Assembly (NCBI GenBank): GCA_021772615.1
Contig: JAJFLQ010000104.1
Location: forward strand, 62,001-126,000
Source of the DNA: Verrucomicrobiota bacterium
GTDB lineage: Bacteria; Verrucomicrobiota; Lentisphaeria; JABSQK01; JAJFLO01
Direction of reading: 5' to 3'
DNA: 64,000 nt
Shown here: piece by piece, positions 27,372 through 36,168 of the stretch
Layout of the letters: each line of letters begins with the position of its first letter
Numbering within the stretch: position 1 is the stretch's first letter
The notes under the pieces: generated by a model
The model's database searches: none
What the model was told of the DNA's origin: nothing
What the model saw: only the letters and a program-made list of their open reading frames with translations
Made by a program: the position numbers and the translations under genes

Positions 27372-30300
27372 TCACACGTCGTATCCCAAACGACTGGCCA
27401 GACGGCGGCATCGTTCTCGCACCGCGCAAGTCTGCACCCGGGCTCTCCATCCGTTCGCCGCGTCCGGGTCGATGTTTCGGTGTGTCATGAAATTCTGGTC
27501 GCCGGCATGGTTACTTACGAACATTCCGTACGCGTAAGGCTCGAGCATTTTTCGGTCGAAAGAAATGCCGAGATTCTCGCATAACACCGACAATTCCTGG
27601 CCAGGATTTTCAACCATGGCCTCAAAATGTACCCGGCTGCTTCGGGCCTGATCAATGTCTTCGAGAAGTGTCAGTATATTGTCATTGCATCCGGTCCAGC
27701 AATCTTCGGCGATAACGCCGGGATCGTTGTCCGCCATAAAAAAATGATCGGTAAGCCGGTTGCGGATGAACGATTCGATGACCGCAAGAGGATGGCGGCA
27801 AAGATGGATATATCGCGTGTCGGTGAACCATTCCTGGCTTTTCTGCAATACATCCAGGTCCATCGCGTAGTCTGGCGTCTTGTCGACCAGCACGCGGTCG
27901 CCGATGCCATGCTGGATGAGTCGGTAAATGTTCAGTGTGGGCGTAAAGCGGTGGATTGCTTCGTCGATCCAGCGACGCCACGTAGCCGGCTCGTCGCCGA
28001 AAAGGCGTGTCATAACATCAGTCAGGCCTTTTTTCCGGCTGCGGCACACCGGGCTTCGTTGCCACTCTCCCATGTTATCGACTTCGAGGAGGCCGAGCTC
28101 ACCCGGACTAAATAAAGCGGGATGGCAGGACAATATCGCTCGCAGCAACGTCGAGCCGGAACGCGGCGCGGACAGTAGAAAAATGATCGGTTTGTCCAAT
28201 GGCTGCGTGACAGGCACAAATGTCCCGACCGGTTCCGGCCCCACTGAAGCAGGCCATGCCGGTATCCGATCGTGAGGCGGCATGCCGGATTCCCGGTTCA
28301 TCTCGGATGCAATATATGTCGCAATCGCGGAAAGCTCTTTTAACTCCCGTATTTGATGAGCGTAAATACGAAACCCCAACTCACGCCGCACATCCAGGGC
28401 GACGGACGCAGCGTCCGCAGCATCGGTGATCATCGCAGACGTCGCGCATGAGCCATCACGATTTGTTCCCTGATCGCCGTCGGAATTCAGCATGTGATGC
28501 AGGCATGTCGTTATGACTGCCGCACGATCATTCGGCTGCGCTGTGTCGACCATAGCCTTCATCGACGTGCCCGATTTGGCCGTTATGTTGTCAGCCTGAT
28601 CATCGATGCGCCGGCTGATCGCGGCAATGGACGGCGCATCGAATATACTGTGTATCGGCAATACGACGCCGACGCGTTCACGGAGCTTATTCAGGAATCG
28701 CGTTGCCAACAGCGAATGCCCCCCGAGTTGGAAGAAATCATCATGAATCCCAACCTTGGCGAATCCGAAAAGCTCGGCCCACATGTCCGCGACTACGTGT
28801 TCCGTCGCCGTTGTGGGCGGCGCATACGGACTGTCCATTTCCGGACGTTCGTGGTCGATCAGAGTCTGCGTCATATGTGCCGAATCCGCACCTTCGCTGT
28901 GGGTTGAGTTGCCGCTCTCGGTCCAGTGGGAGAAGCGTGTGGGCAGGTCGCCGGTTGAGACAATCAACCGTCCCAGCGAAAGATGCCGCAGCGCCGTGAT
29001 CACTGTGTGTAAGCCTTCCGCGGGCGTCAACGCGAATCGCGCCAGGGAGGTTTGTGCCGAGTCGGCGGCAGAATTCGGCTTCTGCCACTGGTCCCAGTTG
29101 ACACTCATCCACCGCGTCTTGTCCGTGCGCCGCTTGTACGTGGCAAAGGCGTCGAGGAACGCGTTTGCCGAGGCATACGCGGTGTACCCGATTCCTCCGA
29201 GAACGGCGGACAGCGAGGATGCCAACACCACAAAATCCAGGGCGCGGCCGGCGAGGACGCGATTGAGGACATGTGTGCCGTGGATCTTTGCCCGGAATTG
29301 CGCCTCGCACCTGACTGTGTCGAGATCAAGGATGCTGCAGGACGCGCTGCTGCCAAGCACCCCGGCGGCATGAATAACGCCGTTTAGTCCACCGAAACGT
29401 TGCGTGGCGTCATCGACTAGGCGCTGCATCGCGTCCTCATCCGCCACATCCACGGCGGCCACCATCACCTCCGCTCCCTTCGCTTCGAGATCGGACAACC
29501 ATGCGATCCGTCGTCGTTCGAGACTGTCCGCGCGGTGGCTATCGAGCCACGCGGGCCATTCGTTTGCGGGCGGCAACGGCGTACGTCCAGTCAAGATCAG
29601 ACGCGCGCGAAAAGTAGCGACCAGCCACGTCGCGATGGTCATTCCGATCGTACCCAGTCCTCCGGTGATGAGATACACGCCCTGTTCGCGGACTGGAACC
29701 GGAAGTTGCTTCGCACACGGCGTGGTAATATGCTCAAAAGACTCTACCCAGCGGTAGCTGCCCCGAATCGCAATGGTGTTCGCTGTTGGTTGCCGAAGTT
29801 CATCGCAGATCATCCTCACAACGTCTTCAGGCTGTCCTGCCGACGGCCCAATATCAATGTGGTTACCGCGTATGTCACTGAACTCCTGGCGAATCACCCG
29901 CATGAGTCCTATGATCGGGGCTTTCGCGGGCTGCGGGGGCTCGTTGCCAACGACGTCGAATACGTTACGGGTAACCGTCGTGACATGCCGCACAGCGGCT
30001 CCGTTCCGAATCAATGCCTGGAGCAGGAACAACAGGCCGTAGAATCCATACTCAACGTGATCGAGCGCCGCCTCGCCGTCCGCATCTCCCGGCGGATTGG
30101 TTGTCAACGAGAGTGAAATCACGCCGTGAGGCGATTTTCCGGAATTCGTGAGATCCGCGACGAGGCGCTTGTGGTGCTCGGTGCGAGCCGGGTCCAGTGC
30201 AAACGTGCGGTCATCGACGCGGGCGTAGTCAGGGCCGCGATGGACGCAGAAAACGTCATCGCCATCGGCCATGAATTGCCGGCGAATGTGGTCGGCGACG

Positions 30301-33176
30301 TCGTTGTGATCGCCCAGAAGAAGCCACGTGCGGCCCGTATCCGTGCTGCCCAGTGGTGCCCGCGCTACGGCCGACAGTCGTCGCCACGATGGCATGTAAA
30401 ACCAGGCGTCTGTATCGGTGTGTTTGCGAAGCGTAGCGTACGCAGGCGCCGGCGCCGCCGTGCGTGCGGGCAGCGGCGCGGTGTATTGGCGGCGCTCAAA
30501 CGGATAGCCCGGTAACGGCACGCGGCGGCCTTTGTGGAGAATCTCCGTCCAGTGGGGCGTAATATTGTGCAACCACAGGCGACCGGCGATCTGCAGCAAA
30601 TGCGTGCGGTCAGTGGTCTGTGCCGCGTTTGATACGAGTGATGCATACACGTGATGGTGACGTCGGCACATTGGTTGAAGATTGATCAGCGACGCCATCG
30701 TGCGCCCGGGGCCGACTTCGATAAAGTGCGTCGGCGTGCTGTCGAGCAAGACGGCAGCACCGTCCGCGAAGCGTACTGTCCGGCGTGTCAGATCAGCCCA
30801 GTAATCGGGGCGGGACCACTCGTGCTCGGTGATCCACGTACCGGTGAGGCTGGAGATATACGGAATTGTCGGCGCCGTCATCGGCACATTCCGCATCGCG
30901 TCGATATAGCGTTGGAGTATCGGCTCGACCATGTTAGAATGAAAGGCTTTCGGTGTTCGCAATCGTTTGGAAGTGATGCCTTCTTTTTCGCGCAGGATCT
31001 CGATAAATCGTGCGATATCCAATGATGGCCCGGACACCGTGAGCTGGGACGGGCTGTTTTCGGCAGCAATCGCGAGCCGATCGCCGAGGTGTCTTCGCAC
31101 GGTCTCAACAGGCGCGGGCACGGATACCATGGCGCCATCCGCGATCTCCTGCATCAGGCGACCGCGAACAACGAGGTGGGTGAGGGCGGCTTCCGGTGTA
31201 AGAGCGCCGGCGATACATGCTGTCGCATACTCGCCCGCACTGTGTCCGAGCATGGCATCCGGCACAACACCCCAGATCTCCCAGAGTCTGGCAAGCGCAA
31301 ATTCCACCGCGAACAATGCTGTCTGAGCGTGCAACGGCTGATTGAGGACGTTCTGCATGGTCTCGCGATCATTGGTGTCATACGGGTACACGATCGCCTG
31401 TAAATCCAACGCATGGGTCTTTTTCAGGTACCCGAAGCAGAAGTCCATTTGCTCACGAAAGACCGGCTCGAGGTGGTACAATCCTGCGGCCATCTTCAGG
31501 TACTGAGCGCCTTGTCCAGGAAAAAGAAATACAAGCCGCGGCCGATCCGCTTTACTGGTATTCGTGGCTTGCCAGGTTACGCAGTATGCATCGTTGTCGG
31601 TTGGGGAGGCATCGTTGCGGCGGCAAGTCATAGCTCGCCGGCAGTTGAATACCTTTCGCCCTGTTGCCAGTGTCCACGCGACGTCGGCCGTCGCCAGTTC
31701 CGTGTGCCTGCGAACATGCTCCTTCAGGCGCACCGTCGCGGTATCGAGCGCCGCACGTGTACGCGCCGATAGTAAGAACAGAGTCTCCTGGTCTTCGTGT
31801 TCCGATGCTGCGTTCTGTCCCGCGGCAACGTGGCGTGGCCTGGCGATGAGCGCCGGCGCCTGCTCGATGAGCACGTGGACATTTGTGCCGCCGACGCCGA
31901 ACGCACTCACCGCCGCGCGCCGCGGCGTATCCTTTTCCGGCCAGTTGCGGCATTCAGTATTGACAAAGAACGGACTGGTCTTGAAGTCAATTTCCGGGTT
32001 TGCTGATTCGAAGTGTAGGCTCGGTGGGATCATACGGTTGTGGACAGCGAGAACGGCCTTGATAAAGCTCACGACACCGGCTGCGGTATTCAGATGGCCG
32101 AGATTGGTCTTTACACTTCCGATCGCGCAGGCGCCGACAGCTGTCGACGTTTCGCGAAACGCACGGGTCAGGGCGGCGATCTCGATGGGGTCACCGACTG
32201 TGGTGCCGGTACCGTGGGCCTCGACGAAATCAATGGTGTCCGCATTGATGGCGGCCTGCCGGATGGCGGCCGAAACAGCTTGCGCCTGCCCATTGACACT
32301 TGGCGTCATAAACCCGGACTTCGAGGATCCGTCGTTGTTCGCGGCCGCTCCTTTGATCACGGCAAATACCGAATCCGCATCGCGGCGCGCATCGGCCAGG
32401 CGTTTCAGCACCACGATGCCGGCGCCATTGCTGAAGATCGTCCCTGCCGCGCGGGCGTCGAACGCCCGGCAGCGGCCGTCGGGTGACAGAATTCCACCGG
32501 TTTCGTACATGTAGCCCTGCTTCTGAGGCATCCGAATCGAGCAGCCGCCGACGACCGCCAGATCACATTCCCCCGCTTTCAGACTACGGCAGCCGAGTTG
32601 TACGGCCAGCAACGACGTTGCACACGCTGCCTGAACTGTGTAGCTTGGACCCGAGAGGTTCAGTGCATAGGATATCCGGGTGGCGACATAGTCTTTTTCA
32701 TTCGCCACCCGCGCGTTGATATCGAGCGTGTCCAGCGTGAAACCTGGCTGCCTCATCACATACCGGTAAAAATATGTCGCTCTCCCGACGCCCACATAGA
32801 CACCGGTTCGTTGTCCGGGCGGTTCGACGCCATAGCCCGCATGGTTCAGGGCTTCCCAGGCGCATTCAAGCAGGACCCGTTGCTGGGGATCAAGGTTGAT
32901 GGCGTCATTCGGCGTGATGCCGAAAAGCGCGGCATCGAACATGTCAACGTTCTCGATAATGCCTTGCGCCGGAACGTAATTTGGATTATCTGCGAGGTCG
33001 GGATCGTCGAGGCCCTCTCGTAGCGCCGGGTCATCGCGGTCGAAGTGTGTGATGGACTCGACACCGTGCCGGAGATTGTCCCAAAACGTTTCCAGATCGT
33101 TAGCGCCCGGCACGCGCAGCGCCATGCCGATCACGGCGATGTCGTTGCCTGCGTTGTTGAATGTGGTGTCTGACAT
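27372..33176 (-). CDS. Type I polyketide synthase, KS-AT-KR-ACP-ACP°-sulfotransferase (PKS1)
   Basis: 1934 residues. KS about 10-440 with active Cys185 (QAACATSL), EAHGTGT and KTNLGH; AT about 560-860 with PGQGAQ and nucleophile Ser646 in GHSAGE, and an AFHS motif that suggests malonyl-CoA; KR about 930-1400 with ITGGLGTIG and catalytic Tyr1334 (YASAN); ACP with phosphopantetheine Ser1488 (LGGHSLLA). A second carrier-like segment near 1540-1625 (ALDVRREL) has Ala at the Ser position. Residues about 1660-1930 are a PAPS sulfotransferase (SAPRSGSTLLRAIL, HLCRHPLAVI). No DH, ER or thioesterase. It would extend, ketoreduce and sulfate a beta-hydroxyacyl chain, as in the Ols/CurM modules, but release is unexplained. 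Confidence 0.85.
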   Translation of the reverse strand: MSDTTFNNAGNDIAVIGMALRVPGANDLETFWDNLRHGVESITHFDRDDPALREGLDDPDLADNPNYVPAQGIIENVDMFDAALFGITPNDAINLDPQQRVLLECAWEALNHAGYGVEPPGQRTGVYVGVGRATYFYRYVMRQPGFTLDTLDINARVANEKDYVATRISYALNLSGPSYTVQAACATSLLAVQLGCRSLKAGECDLAVVGGCSIRMPQKQGYMYETGGILSPDGRCRAFDARAAGTIFSNGAGIVVLKRLADARRDADSVFAVIKGAAANNDGSSKSGFMTPSVNGQAQAVSAAIRQAAINADTIDFVEAHGTGTTVGDPIEIAALTRAFRETSTAVGACAIGSVKTNLGHLNTAAGVVSFIKAVLAVHNRMIPPSLHFESANPEIDFKTSPFFVNTECRNWPEKDTPRRAAVSAFGVGGTNVHVLIEQAPALIARPRHVAAGQNAASEHEDQETLFLLSARTRAALDTATVRLKEHVRRHTELATADVAWTLATGRKVFNCRRAMTCRRNDASPTDNDAYCVTWQATNTSKADRPRLVFLFPGQGAQYLKMAAGLYHLEPVFREQMDFCFGYLKKTHALDLQAIVYPYDTNDRETMQNVLNQPLHAQTALFAVEFALARLWEIWGVVPDAMLGHSAGEYATACIAGALTPEAALTHLVVRGRLMQEIADGAMVSVPAPVETVRRHLGDRLAIAAENSPSQLTVSGPSLDIARFIEILREKEGITSKRLRTPKAFHSNMVEPILQRYIDAMRNVPMTAPTIPYISSLTGTWITEHEWSRPDYWADLTRRTVRFADGAAVLLDSTPTHFIEVGPGRTMASLINLQPMCRRHHHVYASLVSNAAQTTDRTHLLQIAGRLWLHNITPHWTEILHKGRRVPLPGYPFERRQYTAPLPARTAAPAPAYATLRKHTDTDAWFYMPSWRRLSAVARAPLGSTDTGRTWLLLGDHNDVADHIRRQFMADGDDVFCVHRGPDYARVDDRTFALDPARTEHHKRLVADLTNSGKSPHGVISLSLTTNPPGDADGEAALDHVEYGFYGLLFLLQALIRNGAAVRHVTTVTRNVFDVVGNEPPQPAKAPIIGLMRVIRQEFSDIRGNHIDIGPSAGQPEDVVRMICDELRQPTANTIAIRGSYRWVESFEHITTPCAKQLPVPVREQGVYLITGGLGTIGMTIATWLVATFRARLILTGRTPLPPANEWPAWLDSHRADSLERRRIAWLSDLEAKGAEVMVAAVDVADEDAMQRLVDDATQRFGGLNGVIHAAGVLGSSASCSILDLDTVRCEAQFRAKIHGTHVLNRVLAGRALDFVVLASSLSAVLGGIGYTAYASANAFLDAFATYKRRTDKTRWMSVNWDQWQKPNSAADSAQTSLARFALTPAEGLHTVITALRHLSLGRLIVSTGDLPTRFSHWTESGNSTHSEGADSAHMTQTLIDHERPEMDSPYAPPTTATEHVVADMWAELFGFAKVGIHDDFFQLGGHSLLATRFLNKLRERVGVVLPIHSIFDAPSIAAISRRIDDQADNITAKSGTSMKAMVDTAQPNDRAAVITTCLHHMLNSDGDQGTNRDGSCATSAMITDAADAASVALDVRRELGFRIYAHQIRELKELSAIATYIASEMNRESGMPPHDRIPAWPASVGPEPVGTFVPVTQPLDKPIIFLLSAPRSGSTLLRAILSCHPALFSPGELGLLEVDNMGEWQRSPVCRSRKKGLTDVMTRLFGDEPATWRRWIDEAIHRFTPTLNIYRLIQHGIGDRVLVDKTPDYAMDLDVLQKSQEWFTDTRYIHLCRHPLAVIESFIRNRLTDHFFMADNDPGVIAEDCWTGCNDNILTLLEDIDQARSSRVHFEAMVENPGQELSVLCENLGISFDRKMLEPYAYGMFVSNHAGDQNFMTHRNIDPDAANGWRARVQTCAVRERCRRLASRLGYDV

Positions 33177-33446
33177 GTGAAGTTTCGACGCCTCAATCAG
33201 CCCCGCCGAACGTGGCGCGACTGCAATTTGTTCACTCTGGGCGCCCTTGCAGATCTCCGTGTGTCCGTCAATTTTGAGATGCCGTCTGCGCCATGTATGG
33301 CTTCGCCTGTTGGGGGGGGAATAATCTCCTTGCCTCCGATGTGTGCACCGGTATTTCGATCCGCACGTGCCGATCGCGTGGTTTAGTCCTTTCGCAGGTA
33401 CCGAAGATTCTTCGACAGTTCCGAGATGAATTTCGCTGTATCCACG
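33177..33446. other. PKS1 upstream region with G8 tract
   Basis: These 270 bases separate the signalling genes from PKS1, both on the minus strand. A run of eight G (33312-33319) lies about 136 bases upstream of the PKS1 start. The best ribosome-site match before the start (GAGG) is 15 bases away and weak. No gene is visible. Confidence 0.35.
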
Positions 33447-34730
33447 TCAGGATTTCTTTTCTCCATGGCGGTCGAAATATTGCGGGTACAGTTTGTGGGC
33501 GCAGTCAGGACATATGCCATGCGTGAATTCTGTGTCGGAATGTGCCGATATGTAGGATTCGATTTGATTCCAGTATCCTTGGTCATCTCGAATCTTCTTG
33601 CATGCGGCGCAGATGGGCAGAATGCCGCGAAGCACGCGAATCTCCTGCAGTGCCTGCCGCAACGACCGGTTAAGTCTGGAGGTACGGATAGCAACCAGGG
33701 AAATCACAACGGCGACAGCTGCAATAATAATGAGCGCCGTATACAACGATCGCAGGTCCGGAGCCGGATCGCGGTCGTATATGAATCCGTCCAGCGTAAA
33801 ATCAGCGGGAATCATGCTCAGCGACCGATACACCTGAGTGATGTGCTGCCAGCGGCCGGGATTCATATAGCCAATCTCGATTACGTCGGACATGACGAGC
33901 CGTCGCGCCTTCTCCGCCTCAAAGGCAAGATGTTCCCGGCTGTGGCGATCGCCGTATTCAGTGAGAATATGTTCGATCATTTCGTCCTGATGGCGTAGTG
34001 CATACTCCCAGCCGCGGATTGATGCGTCCACGAATCGGCGTACACGCTCGGGGTTGTTCTCGATCTGCTGTTCGGTTGTATAGAGCGTGTCGCCGTAGAA
34101 GTCGATGCCGCCGGAGCGGGGCGACAATATTGTGTGGGCCATTCCTGCTTCGCTCAGCACAAATGGTTCATCCGTCGCGTAGGCCGTCATCGCATCAACG
34201 TCGCCGTTGAGTAGGTTCTTGGTATCAAATGAATGCGGTTGCACGACCATGTCGCTTAGAGAGATGGACTCAGATTCGAAATACGCCACCAACTCTTCGG
34301 AGTGCGGCTCAAGCATAACGCGTTTGCCGACCAGATCGTGAACACTGCGAATTCCGGATTTGGCATTGCATAGCAAGACCAGCGGTGAGTGTTGATATAC
34401 TGCGGCCAGGACAACGATGGGATAACCTTTGCTGCGAAGTACGACAAGGTCCGACATGCCGACGCCAAAGTCTGCATCGCCGGCAAGGACCACGTCGGAT
34501 GGTTCGCGATCGTTCGGAATTTCAAGAATTTCCACTGCAAGGCCGGCATCTCGGTAGAAGCCTTTCGTCAGGGCTGCGTAGTAACCTGCGAATTGAAACT
34601 GGTGCCGCCACTTCAGCTGTAGTCGCACGGTTTCTGTGTGGCTTCCCCCGACCGATGCACGTTGTGCCGACGTCGACCACGTCAGTACGATCACGCCAAT
34701 GCAGCAGGCGAGGGTGCGCATTGCCGGCAT
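33447..34730 (-). CDS. NMT1-type periplasmic binding protein fused to a TM segment and CxxC domain
   Basis: 427 residues from the chosen start. A signal-like N-terminus (TLACCIGVIVLTWSTSA) is followed by an NMT1/THI5-like solute-binding domain (VRLQLKWRHQFQFAGYYAAL, GVGMSDLVVL, VGKRVMLEPHS). A membrane helix lies near residue 345 (SLYTALIIIAAVAVVISLVAI region), then a short coiled segment and a C-terminal domain with ILPICAACKKIRD and HGICPDCAHKLYP, a paired-CxxC tail also seen at the end of some response regulators and sensor proteins. It looks like a sensor for a thiamine-precursor-like or sulfonate-like ligand, not a transporter part; no ABC permease is near. The frame continues upstream into the response-regulator gene, but the signal peptide favours 34730. 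Confidence 0.7.
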   Translation of the reverse strand: MPAMRTLACCIGVIVLTWSTSAQRASVGGSHTETVRLQLKWRHQFQFAGYYAALTKGFYRDAGLAVEILEIPNDREPSDVVLAGDADFGVGMSDLVVLRSKGYPIVVLAAVYQHSPLVLLCNAKSGIRSVHDLVGKRVMLEPHSEELVAYFESESISLSDMVVQPHSFDTKNLLNGDVDAMTAYATDEPFVLSEAGMAHTILSPRSGGIDFYGDTLYTTEQQIENNPERVRRFVDASIRGWEYALRHQDEMIEHILTEYGDRHSREHLAFEAEKARRLVMSDVIEIGYMNPGRWQHITQVYRSLSMIPADFTLDGFIYDRDPAPDLRSLYTALIIIAAVAVVISLVAIRTSRLNRSLRQALQEIRVLRGILPICAACKKIRDDQGYWNQIESYISAHSDTEFTHGICPDCAHKLYPQYFDRHGEKKS

Positions 34731-34809
34731 GCGTATGCTCGCACCACTTTTGTACGACGGATAAATACCGTATCCGTTGGTGTCGCACGCTGCGAAGCGG
34801 ACCGGGGGG

Positions 34810-36045
34810 TCAGGGCAGATTTGCAAAATATTCCCAAACTTTGTCGGATCCGAACAAGGTGCGCAATAATCCACACTGCTCCTCGAGGCTTAGTTCGTCG
34901 ATATCGTCGGGATTCGCGGGTAAGGTCACAGTGATTTTCGACTTGCGGTCGCCCTCTACGGTCACGCTACCTCCGTGGTGATGGACAATAAGGTAACAGG
35001 AAAAAAGGCCGATGCCGTAGTTGTCTGCATGGTAATCGAGTGATGCGAAAGGTGAAAAGAAACGGCCCCATTGCTCATTCGTCCACGGAGCTTCATGATC
35101 CGACAATGAGATCGCGATCCCGTTGGTTTGGTCATTAATGCGGACCTCGCGAACGTCGAAAGTAATTTTCTTCACCGATGCGTTTACTGCCGTGATGTTC
35201 ACAATGAGCGTCGAAAACAATGTCTGCAATAACCGCCCGTTTGCCGAAATCGTCCTAATTTCATCTGGTAGATTTACAGCGCCTTCAAAGTGTTGCAGCC
35301 GGTCACATTTCTTCACATCGGCAACGGCGGTTTCGATCAGCGCCCGAGTGCAGCTTACCGGACTGAAATTAACGCGGTCGTCGTGGGCAAGTCGCAGGCT
35401 GGCAATGATTTTCAAGACGTTGTCACCCTCGGACTTTACCCACCATTCGAGATGATCTCGTATGGCGGCCGACGTGCCGCCTGGCAGTAGGCGTTGCGGT
35501 ACAACGTCTGTGAATTGTTTTGCCGCTCGCAACACGTTGCGCAGGAACGGGCTCATGCCGCTGGCCAGTAGAGCGAGATCTTTTTCCTGACTGCCGAATA
35601 TGAGTTGTTGAATCACGGACATCTTTTCTACAAGCAGCTGGTTTCGCTCCGACTGGATGTAGAAGAAATCCAATGCCCGCAGCAATGTGACCCGCAGGTC
35701 GTCGGGATTCCAGGGTTTCTGTACGTATTTATAGATCGCGCCTGTATTCACGGCCGCGACCGCACTGTCGATATCGGAGTATGCCGTTGCCAGGATGCGG
35801 ATAATATCGGGGTGTGCCTGTCGCACTTTCTCGAGGAGTTCTACGCCGGATTCATTCGGCATCCTCTGGTCGGTGATCAGGATTCCAATTTCACCATGTT
35901 TTTCGGTGAGCAGATCCCACGCTGTTTTTGCATCTTTCGCAGTAATTATCGCAAATTCTCTGCAGTACAGCTTTTGAAAATACTTCAGTGACTTGGCTTC
36001 GTCGTCAACGTAGAGGATCTTGTATCGTTTATAGTCAAAATCCAT
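34810..36045 (-). CDS. Receiver-HATPase hybrid without a phospho-acceptor histidine
   Basis: The 411-residue protein starts with a receiver domain (residues 5-125) with VDDE, the phospho-acceptor Asp59 in LITDQRMP, and KPW. The rest resembles a divergent histidine-kinase ATPase domain with NYGIGLFSCYLIVHHHGG near 350, but no H-box is visible between them. A GGGAG site lies nine bases before the ATG. It is 79 bases upstream of the NMT1-type gene on the same strand and divergent from PKS2, so the pair may sense a signal and control the polyketide genes. It could instead be a pseudo-kinase scaffold. Confidence 0.65.
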   Translation of the reverse strand: MDFDYKRYKILYVDDEAKSLKYFQKLYCREFAIITAKDAKTAWDLLTEKHGEIGILITDQRMPNESGVELLEKVRQAHPDIIRILATAYSDIDSAVAAVNTGAIYKYVQKPWNPDDLRVTLLRALDFFYIQSERNQLLVEKMSVIQQLIFGSQEKDLALLASGMSPFLRNVLRAAKQFTDVVPQRLLPGGTSAAIRDHLEWWVKSEGDNVLKIIASLRLAHDDRVNFSPVSCTRALIETAVADVKKCDRLQHFEGAVNLPDEIRTISANGRLLQTLFSTLIVNITAVNASVKKITFDVREVRINDQTNGIAISLSDHEAPWTNEQWGRFFSPFASLDYHADNYGIGLFSCYLIVHHHGGSVTVEGDRKSKITVTLPANPDDIDELSLEEQCGLLRTLFGSDKVWEYFANLP

Positions 36046-36168
36046 AATCTGAAACTCCCGATCTTGAAGCGCGGTGTTGGTTTTGCAATTGTCCGGTGAT
36101 ATGCGATTGTAAAAAATGTCGCAATAAGCAGCCTGACAAATGCGTCAGCATCCTTCCCATACCACGAA

